Assembly: GCF_020511155.1 (NCBI RefSeq)
Contig: NZ_CP041216.1
Location: 4,260,001-4,324,000 of the forward strand
From: Shewanella glacialimarina
GTDB lineage: Bacteria > Pseudomonadota > Gammaproteobacteria > Enterobacterales > Shewanellaceae
Direction of reading: 5' to 3'
Length of the DNA: 64,000 nt
Part shown: piece after piece, positions 46,052 through 55,126 of the stretch
Layout of the letters: the number at the start of each line of letters is the position of its first letter
Numbering within the stretch: position 1 is the first letter of the stretch
Translations under genes and position numbers: made by a program
The notes under the pieces: generated by a model
The model's database searches: none
What the model was told of the DNA's origin: nothing
The model's input: only the letters and a program-made list of their open reading frames with translations

Positions 46052-46179
46052 GCTTAAAATTCATCAGCAAATACATTTGGACGGCAACTTGAGTTCAAGA
46101 TAAACCACAGCCTCTAACGTCTATCATGCTAATCATCAAATCTCATATAATCGCCAGTGACTCACGCCTGCCTTACCGC

Positions 46180-48309
46180 TTAGACAAACTGCAGTCCCTC
46201 GAAAGGGTTATTGGTTTGTTCATCTTTGGCCCTATGGTAAAGACCAATGATAAATACTGTACCCTTACCTTCGGTTGATTTCACCTCAATAGTACCGCCT
46301 AAGCGCTTTATAATACCGTAGCTTAACGATAAACCTAAACCTGTACCGTCTTTACGTGTGGTGTAAAATGGGTCGAATATACGGCTTAATTGTTCTGAGT
46401 TAATCCCCACACCTTCATCTTCAACTTCAATCTTTACCCCTATAGGTTCATCACCTTCAAGCCAGTCTTGGGTTCGAATCCAAATTTTGCCTTTACCATT
46501 ATCATTCCTAGCTTCAATAGCATGGGCGGCATTAACGACTAAGTTAATTAGCACTTGTTGTAATTGCGGTCGATTAACCTCAACTGGACAACTTGCATTA
46601 AGCGCTTTAACTAGAACAACCTCTTGCTTTTGTATTGAGTGACGCACCAACACTAAAACTTCTTCAACAATCGGGGTCATCTGATGCATTTCGATGGGGG
46701 CATTAAATTCACCAGGGCGACTGTACTGCAATAAGCTACGAATAATAGTGCTTATACGTCCCACTTGCTGGATCACGAGATCAATCTCTTCTGATACTTG
46801 CTCAGCTTGATCACCTAATTCATACTTTAATAACTCCATATTACCTAGAATCACAGCGGTAGGATTATTAATTTCATGGGCAATACCCGCCGTTAACTCA
46901 CCTAATGCGGTTAGTTTTTCATTGGTAACCAATTGCTGACGAGTTTCATTCAGTAATTCGACATTACGTTGTAATTCTTCGGTTTTATCTTGCAAGCTTT
47001 TAGTGCGCTGCTCCACCTTTAATTCGAGTTGCTCTGCTGCGGCTTGAATCTGTAAATTTCGTCTTTGCAGTAAGTCCAACATACTGTCGAACTGTTCAGC
47101 TAAATGGGCCAGTTCATTATCACGATCTAAACCTAGCTCACCTATACGAACATTACGCCCTGATTGTACCGCCTTAACCACCTGATGAATGCGTTCAATA
47201 GGCTTTAATAAACTGTAAGCACCACGATAAACCAGTAAGCCTGAGCCAAATAATACCAGCATTAAGATACTGCCTAACTCAATAATATTAAGTAGATAAA
47301 TATTAATAAAAGGCGCTTCAGAAAAACCGGTATACACCATACCCACTCGTTTGCCATAGATATCAAGCAAAGGGGCGTAGGCGGAAATGTACCAGTCATT
47401 AAACACAAATGCCCTATCAACCCAAGTTTGTCCATCCACTAGTACTTTTTGCTTCACCTCTTCTGATACTAAGGTGCCTAGCGCGCGATTTTTTTCAGAA
47501 TATTGTGATGACGAGGCATTCATTGGCACGTTAGTACTTACTCGAACATTGTCTAAAAAAACAGTTACTGTACCTATTGAATGTGCGGGTAAAGTCCCTT
47601 TGTCATAAACAAGGTTACTAATGTGATCGACAATAACGGTATCTTTGTTGAATAAATTGCCACCATCAAGATACCAATTCACTGAAGAGTCTGAATTTAT
47701 TATTGGCAGTACACTTCTACTCACTAAGCCGCGATGTTCCTGCTGCTTTCTTGGTGCTAACGCTCTTTGAGTAGGTTTAAGATCAATCGTCGCATATTGT
47801 GCTAATTGTGGGTCTATCTCTTTTAAACGTTCAGAAGTCAACACCATTACCCCTGAAGCCGGATTGCGAGGTTTGTGACGCAATAAAGCACTTAAGTCGG
47901 GGTTTTTTTCAACTTGTTCTACACTTATGATCCGTAAAAAGTCTAAGTTAAATTGCTGTTGAGTTTGCGTTAATACTTCTGCAATAGTCTGCAGCGCTTG
48001 TTGATTATTTTTATCTTGTTGGAGTTGACTAAACGCAGTTTGAAAGGCCCATGAATTTGCCAGATGAACAAGCTGTTGCTCTTGACGGATTTGAACCTGT
48101 TGCAGTGTATTTTCGGCAACAGCTAAATCAGCTTTAACCTTCATAAATAACTGTTGACTGGTATAACTAATATTCCAGTAAATAGTAATAAATACTAGGC
48201 TTATTAATGTCATTAAGATCGGCAATAGTGTCAGAATTAATAGCCGATAACGCACCTTAGCCTGCATTTGCTGCCAACTGATATCGAATATTCGTTTGAA
48301 AAGTGACAC
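46180..48309 (-). CDS. Sensor histidine kinase with periplasmic sensor domain
   Basis: 709 aa, GTG start, 2 nt after the response regulator. Helices at about 22-46 and 336-361 enclose a periplasmic domain of about 290 residues that looks Cache-like (ISAYAPLLDIYGKRVGMVYTGFS near its end). Then a HAMP linker (362-415), a coiled coil (420-460), the HisKA box with H478 in HEINNP, and the ATPase with N589, DEGVGI and GTGLGL. This layout resembles NtrC-partner kinases such as DctB. The ligand is unknown. The neighbouring operon suggests tungstate or molybdate metabolism, but that is inference. Confidence 0.93.
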   Translation of the reverse strand: MSLFKRIFDISWQQMQAKVRYRLLILTLLPILMTLISLVFITIYWNISYTSQQLFMKVKADLAVAENTLQQVQIRQEQQLVHLANSWAFQTAFSQLQQDKNNQQALQTIAEVLTQTQQQFNLDFLRIISVEQVEKNPDLSALLRHKPRNPASGVMVLTSERLKEIDPQLAQYATIDLKPTQRALAPRKQQEHRGLVSRSVLPIINSDSSVNWYLDGGNLFNKDTVIVDHISNLVYDKGTLPAHSIGTVTVFLDNVRVSTNVPMNASSSQYSEKNRALGTLVSEEVKQKVLVDGQTWVDRAFVFNDWYISAYAPLLDIYGKRVGMVYTGFSEAPFINIYLLNIIELGSILMLVLFGSGLLVYRGAYSLLKPIERIHQVVKAVQSGRNVRIGELGLDRDNELAHLAEQFDSMLDLLQRRNLQIQAAAEQLELKVEQRTKSLQDKTEELQRNVELLNETRQQLVTNEKLTALGELTAGIAHEINNPTAVILGNMELLKYELGDQAEQVSEEIDLVIQQVGRISTIIRSLLQYSRPGEFNAPIEMHQMTPIVEEVLVLVRHSIQKQEVVLVKALNASCPVEVNRPQLQQVLINLVVNAAHAIEARNDNGKGKIWIRTQDWLEGDEPIGVKIEVEDEGVGINSEQLSRIFDPFYTTRKDGTGLGLSLSYGIIKRLGGTIEVKSTEGKGTVFIIGLYHRAKDEQTNNPFEGLQFV

Positions 48310-48311
48310 GA

Positions 48312-49691
48312 TTAACCTTCCTCTTGATCCTCGCAGCTATCTTGCCCGAACCAATCTTTGTACTTCCTGTCTAATGTTTTTCGCGATACGCCCAAATCTC
48401 TTGCCGCTGCGGATTTATTGCCGTCATGGGAGTCAACCACCTGTGTTACATGCTGTTTTTCAACATCTTTTAATGTCCAGCTTAAGGGGTAGCCGTAATT
48501 ATCTACTGTTTCTGCCTGTTCAGCTTTTTTCCAATACTCTGCAGGAGGTTTACCTAATAAAATACATCGCTCAATCATATTCTTAAGCTCACGGATATTA
48601 CCTGGCCATTCATGTTGCTTTAATACTTGTAAATCTTCATGGCTCCATAGAACTGGTTTAATGCCCAAGTCTTGTGATATCTGTACCGTAAAATGATGGG
48701 TTAATTCCACCACATCTTCAGGACGAGCCCGTAAAGGTGGAATTAAAATATTAAGCACATTTAAACGGTAATATAGATCCCGACGAAAATGGCCTTGGTC
48801 AACTTCTTCAATTAACAATCTGTTAGTGGCCGCCACAACCCGCACATCAATAGCAACTTCTTTCTCGCTACCCACAGGGCGAATTGCACGTTGCTCTAAC
48901 ACTCTTAGCAATGCCGTTTGCATGTTCATCGGCATTTCGCCAATCTCATCTAAAAAAATAGTCCCACCGGAAGCAAAACTAAATAACCCTTCCCGAGACG
49001 CTTTAGCCCCGGTAAATGATCCAGCTATATGACCAAAGAGCTCACTGGCTAATAGTTCTGGAGCTATAGCACCACAGTTTACCGGCACAAATGGCCCTTT
49101 ACGGCCGCTTAGCAGATGTAACTGACGTGCGACTAATTCTTTACCTGTACCTGACTCGCCTTCAATTAACACCACTGCATTGGTTGGAGCAACACGCTCT
49201 ATCACTTGCTTTACTTCGTTAATAGCATCACTACTGCCAATGATAGTAGAAGATTGACCATGGGACAGCTCACGTTTTAGCATAAAGTTTTCACGCTCTA
49301 GTAAACGCTTTTCAATACAACGATCGACTGCTGTCATCATTTGTTCAAGATGAAACGGCTTCATGATGAAGTCTGATGCGCCCGCTCGTAATGCTCTAAT
49401 CGCTACATCCATATCAGCATAACCCGTCATAAAAATAATATCGGACTGACGGTCTGTATCATCCAATGCCTCATGCCATTCGATGCCTGAACGATCGGGT
49501 AATCGAATATCAACGATTAACAAATCAAAATGACCTTGGCTACGGAGTTGCTCGGCCTCTGTAATACTTGATGCGGTTTCGACTAAAGCAAATTTTTTCA
49601 ACATGGCTTTAGTTAAAAAGCTGCGCATTCCTGGTTCATCGTCAACGATTAGAACCGACATGCTGGTGTTAGCGCTTACAGCGATGCTCAT
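48312..49691 (-). CDS. Sigma-54-dependent response regulator (NtrC family)
   Basis: 459 aa. The receiver domain has D17/D18, phospho-acceptor D61 (LLIVDIRLPD) and K111. The AAA+ domain has Walker A GESGTGKE (178-185) and Walker B IFLDEIGEMP. A Fis-type helix-turn-helix lies at the C-terminus (GNKSAAARDLGVSRKTLDRK). The sigma-54-contact loop reads GSFTGA (224-229) instead of the usual GAFTGA. Start chosen because GGAG lies 5 nt before it. It diverges from tupABC, which has a sigma-54 promoter and is the obvious target. Confidence 0.95.
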   Translation of the reverse strand: MSIAVSANTSMSVLIVDDEPGMRSFLTKAMLKKFALVETASSITEAEQLRSQGHFDLLIVDIRLPDRSGIEWHEALDDTDRQSDIIFMTGYADMDVAIRALRAGASDFIMKPFHLEQMMTAVDRCIEKRLLERENFMLKRELSHGQSSTIIGSSDAINEVKQVIERVAPTNAVVLIEGESGTGKELVARQLHLLSGRKGPFVPVNCGAIAPELLASELFGHIAGSFTGAKASREGLFSFASGGTIFLDEIGEMPMNMQTALLRVLEQRAIRPVGSEKEVAIDVRVVAATNRLLIEEVDQGHFRRDLYYRLNVLNILIPPLRARPEDVVELTHHFTVQISQDLGIKPVLWSHEDLQVLKQHEWPGNIRELKNMIERCILLGKPPAEYWKKAEQAETVDNYGYPLSWTLKDVEKQHVTQVVDSHDGNKSAAARDLGVSRKTLDRKYKDWFGQDSCEDQEEG

Positions 49692-49827
49692 AATTACTCC
49701 GATTGGACATTTTGGCTCAACTTAGCATTACTTTAGCACTCAATAATACAAACTAGGTCAAGATGAACCACCAAAAAGTGACCTTGGGACAATTTGTCAT
49801 AGGTGTTTTTTACCACCGTGGGATCTG

Positions 49828-49875
49828 GTTCACAAATTAAGGCTTTGCCGTGAACTGAATTTGCACATTATGCAA
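49828..49875. promoter_or_regulatory. Candidate activator sites upstream of tupA
   Basis: Two inverted repeats precede the sigma-54 promoter: GTTCAC-N16-GTGAAC (49828-49855) and TTGCA-CATTA-TGCAA (49861-49875). Either could bind the adjacent NtrC-type regulator. The second lies only a few bases from the -24 element, so it may instead bind another protein. Confidence 0.4.
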
Positions 49876-49876
49876 T

Positions 49877-49892
49877 TGGCATTTAACTTGCT
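49877..49892 (+). promoter_or_regulatory. Sigma-54 promoter of the tup-mob operon
   Basis: TGGCATTTAACTTGCT matches the -24/-12 consensus TGGCAC-N5-TTGCW, with GG (49878-49879) and GC (49890-49891) exactly 10 nt apart. It lies about 95 nt before tupA. The adjacent divergent gene encodes a sigma-54 activator. Confidence 0.85.
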
Positions 49893-49986
49893 TATAGAGC
49901 GGACAGTATTAACGGTTACTAAACCGAGACTTACAACCTCCAGTAATGGATTATGCAATTTCATCGTAGTTTAAAAGGATAATTTA

Positions 49987-50817
49987 ATGTTGAAGAAAAT
50001 CGCCTGTATTACGGCCTTATTTGGCGTGTGGGGTAGCTTGGTTTTTAGTCCATTATTACAAGCAGATGAGCATGATAATCATAGCGTAATAAAATTAGCA
50101 ACGACCACCAGCACTGAAAACTCTGGTTTATTAAGCGCATTATTACCTACGTTTGAAAAGCAATCAGGTTACTCGGTACAGGTCATCGCTACAGGTACTG
50201 GCCAAGCAATTAAACTTGCCAGCCAAGGCGATGTTGATATCGTAATGACCCATGCTCCTGCTGCTGAAGCAAAATTTGTCGCTGATGGTTATGGCATTCA
50301 ACCCCGCGGTATTATGGAAAACGATTTTGTGGTCTTAGGACCTAAAAATGATCCTGCTGGCGTACACGATGCTAAAAGCGTTATCCAGGCATTTGATCGT
50401 ATCGCTACCAAACCAAGCACGTTTATCTCCCGCGGCGATAACTCTGGCACACACATGAAAGAATTGGAGATTTGGCAACAAACTAACGTCAAGCCGGATT
50501 TTGCAGGCTATACTTCGGTTGGTCAAGGTATGGGAAAAACCTTATTAATGGCGAATGAATTGCAAGCTTATACGCTAACAGACCGTGGGACATTTGTGGC
50601 GTACAAAGCCAAACTGGACTTGACCATTAGTTTTGAAGGCGGCGCTGAATTAGCCAACCCTTATCAAGTGATGTTAATTAACCCGACAAAATATCCTGAG
50701 CTGAATCATCAAGGTGCACAAGCATTAAGTGACTGGTTAATCAGCCCTACTGCACAAAAAATGATTAATGAGTTCACCGTGCAAGGAGAGAAATTGTTTA
50801 AGGCAACTTATCAATAA
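49987..50817 (+). CDS. tupA: Tungstate-binding protein TupA
   Basis: 276 aa periplasmic binding protein. Signal peptide 1-26 (cleaved near LLQA-DE). The mature N-terminus KLATTTSTENSGLLSALLP carries the TTTSTxxSGLL motif that marks tungstate-selective TupA rather than ModA. TGTGQAIKLASQGDVDIVM and SRGDNSGTHMKE line the anion site. First gene of tupABC-mobA-mobB/moeA. Confidence 0.93.
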   Translation: MLKKIACITALFGVWGSLVFSPLLQADEHDNHSVIKLATTTSTENSGLLSALLPTFEKQSGYSVQVIATGTGQAIKLASQGDVDIVMTHAPAAEAKFVADGYGIQPRGIMENDFVVLGPKNDPAGVHDAKSVIQAFDRIATKPSTFISRGDNSGTHMKELEIWQQTNVKPDFAGYTSVGQGMGKTLLMANELQAYTLTDRGTFVAYKAKLDLTISFEGGAELANPYQVMLINPTKYPELNHQGAQALSDWLISPTAQKMINEFTVQGEKLFKATYQ

Positions 50818-51524
50818 TGAGTGAAGGCTGGTTAGCCCTTTTGCAGCAAGCGTTCAGCTTGCTGCTCTCTTTTGACCCCGATGTGTGGTCAATTATTCAT
50901 GTGTCTTTTTCCGTCTCGTTGGCGGCGCTGCTTATCACCCTGATTCCATCCATCATGCTGGGCTTTTTACTTGCTTTTACTCATTTCCCTGGCCGTTGGA
51001 TTGTCACTAACTTAGTGCAAACTTTACAATCAATTCCTACGGTTGTTATTGGATTATTAGTGTACTTATTACTCACCCGCAACGGTGTTATGGGTGATTT
51101 AAAATGGTTGTTTAGCCAAAATGGGATGATTTTAGGTCAGATGCTAATTTGCGCCCCAGTGCTAGTGGCCTTGTCACAAGCTGCATTTACCAGCGTAGAC
51201 CGCCGTGCATGGGAAACATCACGCACATTGGGTGCGAACTGGTTACATGCTATTTGGACTGTATGTCGAGAATTACGTGCGGCATTATTGCTTGCTGTTA
51301 TAGCAGCATTTAGTCGAATTTTAACTGAAGTAGGATGCTCTATGATGGTCGGTGGCAATATTATGAATGTCACCCGCAATATTCCTACGGCTATTGCTTT
51401 GGAAACCAGCAAAGGCGACTTTGCTCAGGCTATTGCACTTGGATTAGTGTTACTCATTCTGGCATTAGTGCTGAATTTTTCTTTAGGCTCATTACGGGGT
51501 AAAGCCCTGCCAAGGAGTCATTAA
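50817..51524 (+). CDS. tupB: Tungstate ABC transporter permease TupB
   Basis: 235 aa with about five to six hydrophobic segments. The ABC-permease EAA-like loop is visible in DRRAWETSRTLGANWLHAIW. LQSIPTVVIGLLVYLLLTRNG is typical of the TupB family. Overlaps the tupA stop and tupC start by one base each, showing coupled translation. Confidence 0.93.
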   Translation: MSEGWLALLQQAFSLLLSFDPDVWSIIHVSFSVSLAALLITLIPSIMLGFLLAFTHFPGRWIVTNLVQTLQSIPTVVIGLLVYLLLTRNGVMGDLKWLFSQNGMILGQMLICAPVLVALSQAAFTSVDRRAWETSRTLGANWLHAIWTVCRELRAALLLAVIAAFSRILTEVGCSMMVGGNIMNVTRNIPTAIALETSKGDFAQAIALGLVLLILALVLNFSLGSLRGKALPRSH

Positions 51525-52306
51525 TGCTATCCAAAAAGCAGCTAACTAGCTCAACAATGACAGCAACTAAAGCAACTAAAGCAACTAAAGCAACTATAAA
51601 TGCTACTGACATAGTGATGCGATTTGATCAAAAAATACTTTTTACCGTGAGTACATTGAGCTTTACCCAAGGAGATGTGATTTATTTACAAGGTGATAAT
51701 GGCTCTGGTAAATCTACCTTAATGAAGATTCTGGCTGGATTAATATCTCCCTCGCAAGGATGCATTAATAGCCAAGGCTTTAGTAAACCGGCTTGGTGGC
51801 AACAGGGCTCTTTATTGGGTAAAGCGGTATATTTGCATCAACATCCCTACTTATTTGATGGCAGTGTTCAATACAATTTAACCTACGGGTTAACGGCAAG
51901 ACAAGCTCGCTCACAAGCCATACAGCAGCGACTATTTCAGGCAATAAAAATGGCTCAACTTACCGACTTGATGCACCATTGTGCCAGTGAGTTGTCTGGT
52001 GGTGAACGCCAGCGATTAGCGATTGCAAGGGCATGGATCTGTCAGCCTAAATTGCTCATGCTAGATGAGCCCATTTCAAATATGGACAAGCATTCTCAAC
52101 GCCTTGTGCTTGCCATGATAAACCAGCTTAAATCAGAAGGGACTGGCTTACTGATTAGTAGCCATCAAACCTGTGGTTTGACCGCGTTATGCCAACAACA
52201 TTGGCATATTAAGCAACATGTTATACACACAAGCCAATATGTGCCTAATTTAGATACTCAACAAGATTACTCTGTTATGGAATCACACTATGTCATTGCC
52301 AAGTAA
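51524..52306 (+). CDS. tupC: Tungstate ABC transporter ATPase TupC
   Basis: 260 aa ABC ATPase. Walker A is GDNGSGKST, the signature is LSGGERQRLAIARAW, and Walker B is LLMLDEP. Start supported by AAGGAG 7 nt upstream. The N-terminal tail is odd: a 9-nt direct repeat encodes ATK three times just before the ATPase core, so the tail may vary in length between strains. The 3-prime end overlaps mobA by 17 nt. Confidence 0.92.
   Translation: MLSKKQLTSSTMTATKATKATKATINATDIVMRFDQKILFTVSTLSFTQGDVIYLQGDNGSGKSTLMKILAGLISPSQGCINSQGFSKPAWWQQGSLLGKAVYLHQHPYLFDGSVQYNLTYGLTARQARSQAIQQRLFQAIKMAQLTDLMHHCASELSGGERQRLAIARAWICQPKLLMLDEPISNMDKHSQRLVLAMINQLKSEGTGLLISSHQTCGLTALCQQHWHIKQHVIHTSQYVPNLDTQQDYSVMESHYVIAK
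51563..51596 (+). repeat. 9-nt tandem repeat inside tupC
   Basis: Unit GCAACTAAA repeated 3.8 times (51563-51571, 51572-51580, 51581-51589, then a partial copy to 51596). It encodes Ala-Thr-Lys repeats. Unit length is a multiple of three, so copy changes would keep the frame. Confidence 0.95.
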
Positions 52307-52910
52307 ACACCAACCTACTATTGATGCTGTTATTCTTGCCGGCGGAATGGCTAGGCGTATGGGCGGAGAAGATAAAGGCTTAATCGAGTTAAACAGCCAG
52401 CCGATGATTAGCCATACAATTAATCGATTAGCACCACGAGTGCAGCGCATTATGATCAACGCCAATCGTAATCAACAGCGTTATAGCGAGTTTGGCTACC
52501 CTGTGATAAATGATATTGACTCCGGCTACTTAGGCCCTTTAGCAGGCATGATCACCGCTATGGGTCATACTCAAGCAGACTTATTATTAGTAGTGCCCTG
52601 TGACTGCCCATTATTACCGCAGGATTTAGCCAGTAGAATGCTAGCAACCATGCAGCAAACAGGCGCAGACATTATTGTGGCGAGTGATGGCCAACGTGAA
52701 CAACCAGTGGTGTTATTACTTAAGCCAAGTTTACGCGACTCAATGAAAGCGTTTTTAGATGCCGGTGAGCGTAAAATCGATTTTTGGTACGCCAAGCATC
52801 ACTATGAAGTGACCAGCTTTGCTGATCAGCCTAACGCCTTTATCAATGTGAATACCCCAGAACAAAAACAACAACTTGCCGAGCAACTTGCTGCACCATT
52901 AGTCGAGTAA
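52290..52910 (+). CDS. mobA: Molybdenum cofactor guanylyltransferase MobA
   Basis: 206 aa. MobA joins GMP to Mo-molybdopterin to form the bis-MGD cofactor. The nucleotide-binding N-terminus reads VILAGGMARRMGGEDKGLIE. DIDSGYLGPLAGM and VVPCDCPLLP supply further substrate and metal contacts. Overlaps tupC by 17 nt, so co-transcription with the tungstate transporter is nearly certain. Confidence 0.96.
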   Translation: MSLPSKHQPTIDAVILAGGMARRMGGEDKGLIELNSQPMISHTINRLAPRVQRIMINANRNQQRYSEFGYPVINDIDSGYLGPLAGMITAMGHTQADLLLVVPCDCPLLPQDLASRMLATMQQTGADIIVASDGQREQPVVLLLKPSLRDSMKAFLDAGERKIDFWYAKHHYEVTSFADQPNAFINVNTPEQKQQLAEQLAAPLVE

Positions 52911-52961
52911 CAAGCCAAGTTATGTGTAAAAACTAGCATAGTCTTTCAATTAGAGGTCATT

Positions 52962-54779
52962 ATGTCTTCCGTTTTTAATAATCCACTGTCGATCCCTGTT
53001 CTTGGTTTTTGTGCATACAGTGGTACCGGCAAAACCACACTACTGAAACAGCTAATTCCTGAACTTAATCGTCGTGGACTTCGCTTAGCGGTAATTAAAC
53101 ATGCCCATCACAATTTTGATGTCGACATTCCCGGTAAAGACAGTTACGAAATGCGCAAAGCAGGCGCTAAGCAAGTACTTGTTGCCTCCCATGTCCGCTG
53201 GGCGTTAATGACAGAGGATGCATTAGAGACAGATCCGAGTTTAGCTCACCTGCTAAAACAAATTGAAACCGATAAAGTCGATATTGTTTTAGTCGAAGGT
53301 TTTAAAAAACTGGCATTGCCAAAAATTGAATTACATCGCGCTTCCCATGGCAAACCTTTAATTCATACCCATGACGACAATATTGTTGCAATTGCCTGCT
53401 GCGAAGACACACAAACACCGGCAGAACTGACTCGGTTAGACATCAACAATATCGCTCAAATTGCCGATTTTGTAATGCAATACCAACAAAGCTGGCAAGC
53501 TAAATCTGTCACTTTGCCAATTGATCTCTTAACCGCACAAAAACCTAGTGATGGCCAACAAGGTCTTTCGGTTGCGCAAGGCATTAATCATATTCTTAGC
53601 CAGGTTACGCCACTTGTTGGAGCCGAGTTAGTCGACTTAGACGAATTGGATAAGCGTGTTTTAGCCACTAATTGTATTTCTCCAGTCAATGTCCCACAGC
53701 AAACTAATTCAGCAATGGACGGTTACGGTTTTGCATATAGCGATGTGGCTACTGACAAACCACTCACCATAGTAGCAGAAGTACTCGCTGGCCATGGCTA
53801 TGACAAGGTCGTAAAACCGGGAGAAGCTGTAAGAATTATGACTGGCGCGCCCACCCCACAAGGTGTTGATACCATTCAGCCTAGGGAATTATGTGATACT
53901 CAAGATAACCTATTAACACTATTAGAAACCACTAGCATTAAGCAAGGTCAGCATGTGCGTTTAGCCGGTGAAGATATTGCTATTAATGAGGTGGCCCTAG
54001 TTAAAGGTAAGCGTTTAGGTGCGGCTGAGATAGGTTTATTAGCCTCTTTAGGGGTTCATCAAGCATCAGTGGTTAAAGCACCAACAGTGGCAGTGTTTTC
54101 AACGGGTGATGAAGTGAGTCAACCAGGTGACGTTCTTAAACCAAATTGTATTTACGACTCTAACCGTTACACAATCAAAGCAATGGCAAGAAAGTTAGGT
54201 TGCAAAATTATCGACTTAGGTATTATTGAAGATAATGAGCAGGCACTTACAGCCGCTTTACTTCAGGCATCCGAGCAAGCAGACATTGTGATTAGCTCTG
54301 GTGGTGTATCGGTGGGAAATGCTGATTACATTAAAATCGTACTGGCTAAAATTGGTCAAATTAACTTTTGGCGTATCAATATGCGTCCTGGCCGCCCCCT
54401 TGCTGTAGGGAAAATCAATAACAGCTTGTTCTTTGGCTTACCGGGTAATCCAGTGGCTGTTATGGTTACATTTTTACAATTCGTTGAACCTGCATTACGT
54501 AAGCTAGCGGGCGAACATTCATTGGCTGATGAACAACGGTGGCAACCAAGCTATATGCCAGCGATTGCCGATGAGTTTTTGCGCAGTAAAACAGGCCGAA
54601 CTGAATTTCTACGCGGGGTTTATCATATTGCCGCAGACGGACAAGTCCATGTTATCTCAAGCGGTGCTCAAGGCTCTGGCATGTTGAGTTCGATGGTTAC
54701 CGCCAACTGTTTAATTGTAATTGGTGAGGCAGACGAACATATCGCCAAGGGCGAGCGTGTTTTTATTCAGCAACTTTAA
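52962..54779 (+). CDS. MobB-MoeA fusion protein
   Basis: 605 aa joining two usually separate proteins. Residues 1-175 are MobB, a GTP-binding adaptor for MobA, with Walker A AYSGTGKTTLL (19-29) and VLVEGFKK. Residues from about 203 to the end are MoeA, which inserts molybdate into adenylylated molybdopterin, with TNSAMDGYG (248-256), MTGAPTPQG, STGDEVSQPG, SSGGVSVG and GLPGNPVAVMV. A short Gln/Lys-rich linker joins them. Fifth gene of the tup-mob operon. Confidence 0.94.
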   Translation: MSSVFNNPLSIPVLGFCAYSGTGKTTLLKQLIPELNRRGLRLAVIKHAHHNFDVDIPGKDSYEMRKAGAKQVLVASHVRWALMTEDALETDPSLAHLLKQIETDKVDIVLVEGFKKLALPKIELHRASHGKPLIHTHDDNIVAIACCEDTQTPAELTRLDINNIAQIADFVMQYQQSWQAKSVTLPIDLLTAQKPSDGQQGLSVAQGINHILSQVTPLVGAELVDLDELDKRVLATNCISPVNVPQQTNSAMDGYGFAYSDVATDKPLTIVAEVLAGHGYDKVVKPGEAVRIMTGAPTPQGVDTIQPRELCDTQDNLLTLLETTSIKQGQHVRLAGEDIAINEVALVKGKRLGAAEIGLLASLGVHQASVVKAPTVAVFSTGDEVSQPGDVLKPNCIYDSNRYTIKAMARKLGCKIIDLGIIEDNEQALTAALLQASEQADIVISSGGVSVGNADYIKIVLAKIGQINFWRINMRPGRPLAVGKINNSLFFGLPGNPVAVMVTFLQFVEPALRKLAGEHSLADEQRWQPSYMPAIADEFLRSKTGRTEFLRGVYHIAADGQVHVISSGAQGSGMLSSMVTANCLIVIGEADEHIAKGERVFIQQL

Positions 54780-55126
54780 CTCACGTTTTAGAAAAATATG
54801 TAGGGAAAAGATGAGTCAAATTGTAGATAGCTCAGATAGCCAAGCAGGATATTGATGATTGTCTGTGACTGACCGCTATGACTTTGTTACCTATTGTATG
54901 AATGAGGACACTGATTTATTTACCGCGTGAGCTAGATACCCATAACAACAAATAGCTCACCTATCTAGAAACTAGCCAAAGCAATAATGAAAGCGTGCAG
55001 ATATTTCGATTTATCAGTGCCACAGTTGGTTACTTCTATTAACCTGACTTTACCTCACTGAGGATAGTTAGTATTTCTCACCATAGATGATAAACTCAAA
55101 TAACGTTTCATTATCCTATTGAGCTT
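54780..55126. other. Gap between mobB-moeA and a hypothetical gene
   Basis: 347 nt without a credible gene. It contains a perfect inverted repeat GTGAGCTA-N18-TAGCTCAC (54927-54960) with no T-run, so it is not a usual terminator. No clear promoter for the following gene is seen. Confidence 0.55.

Noticed and set aside
54810..54857. Small open frame MSQIVDSSDSQAGY after the mobB-moeA gene
   Set aside because: Fourteen codons with AGGGAAAAG upstream, but too short to support without expression or conservation data.
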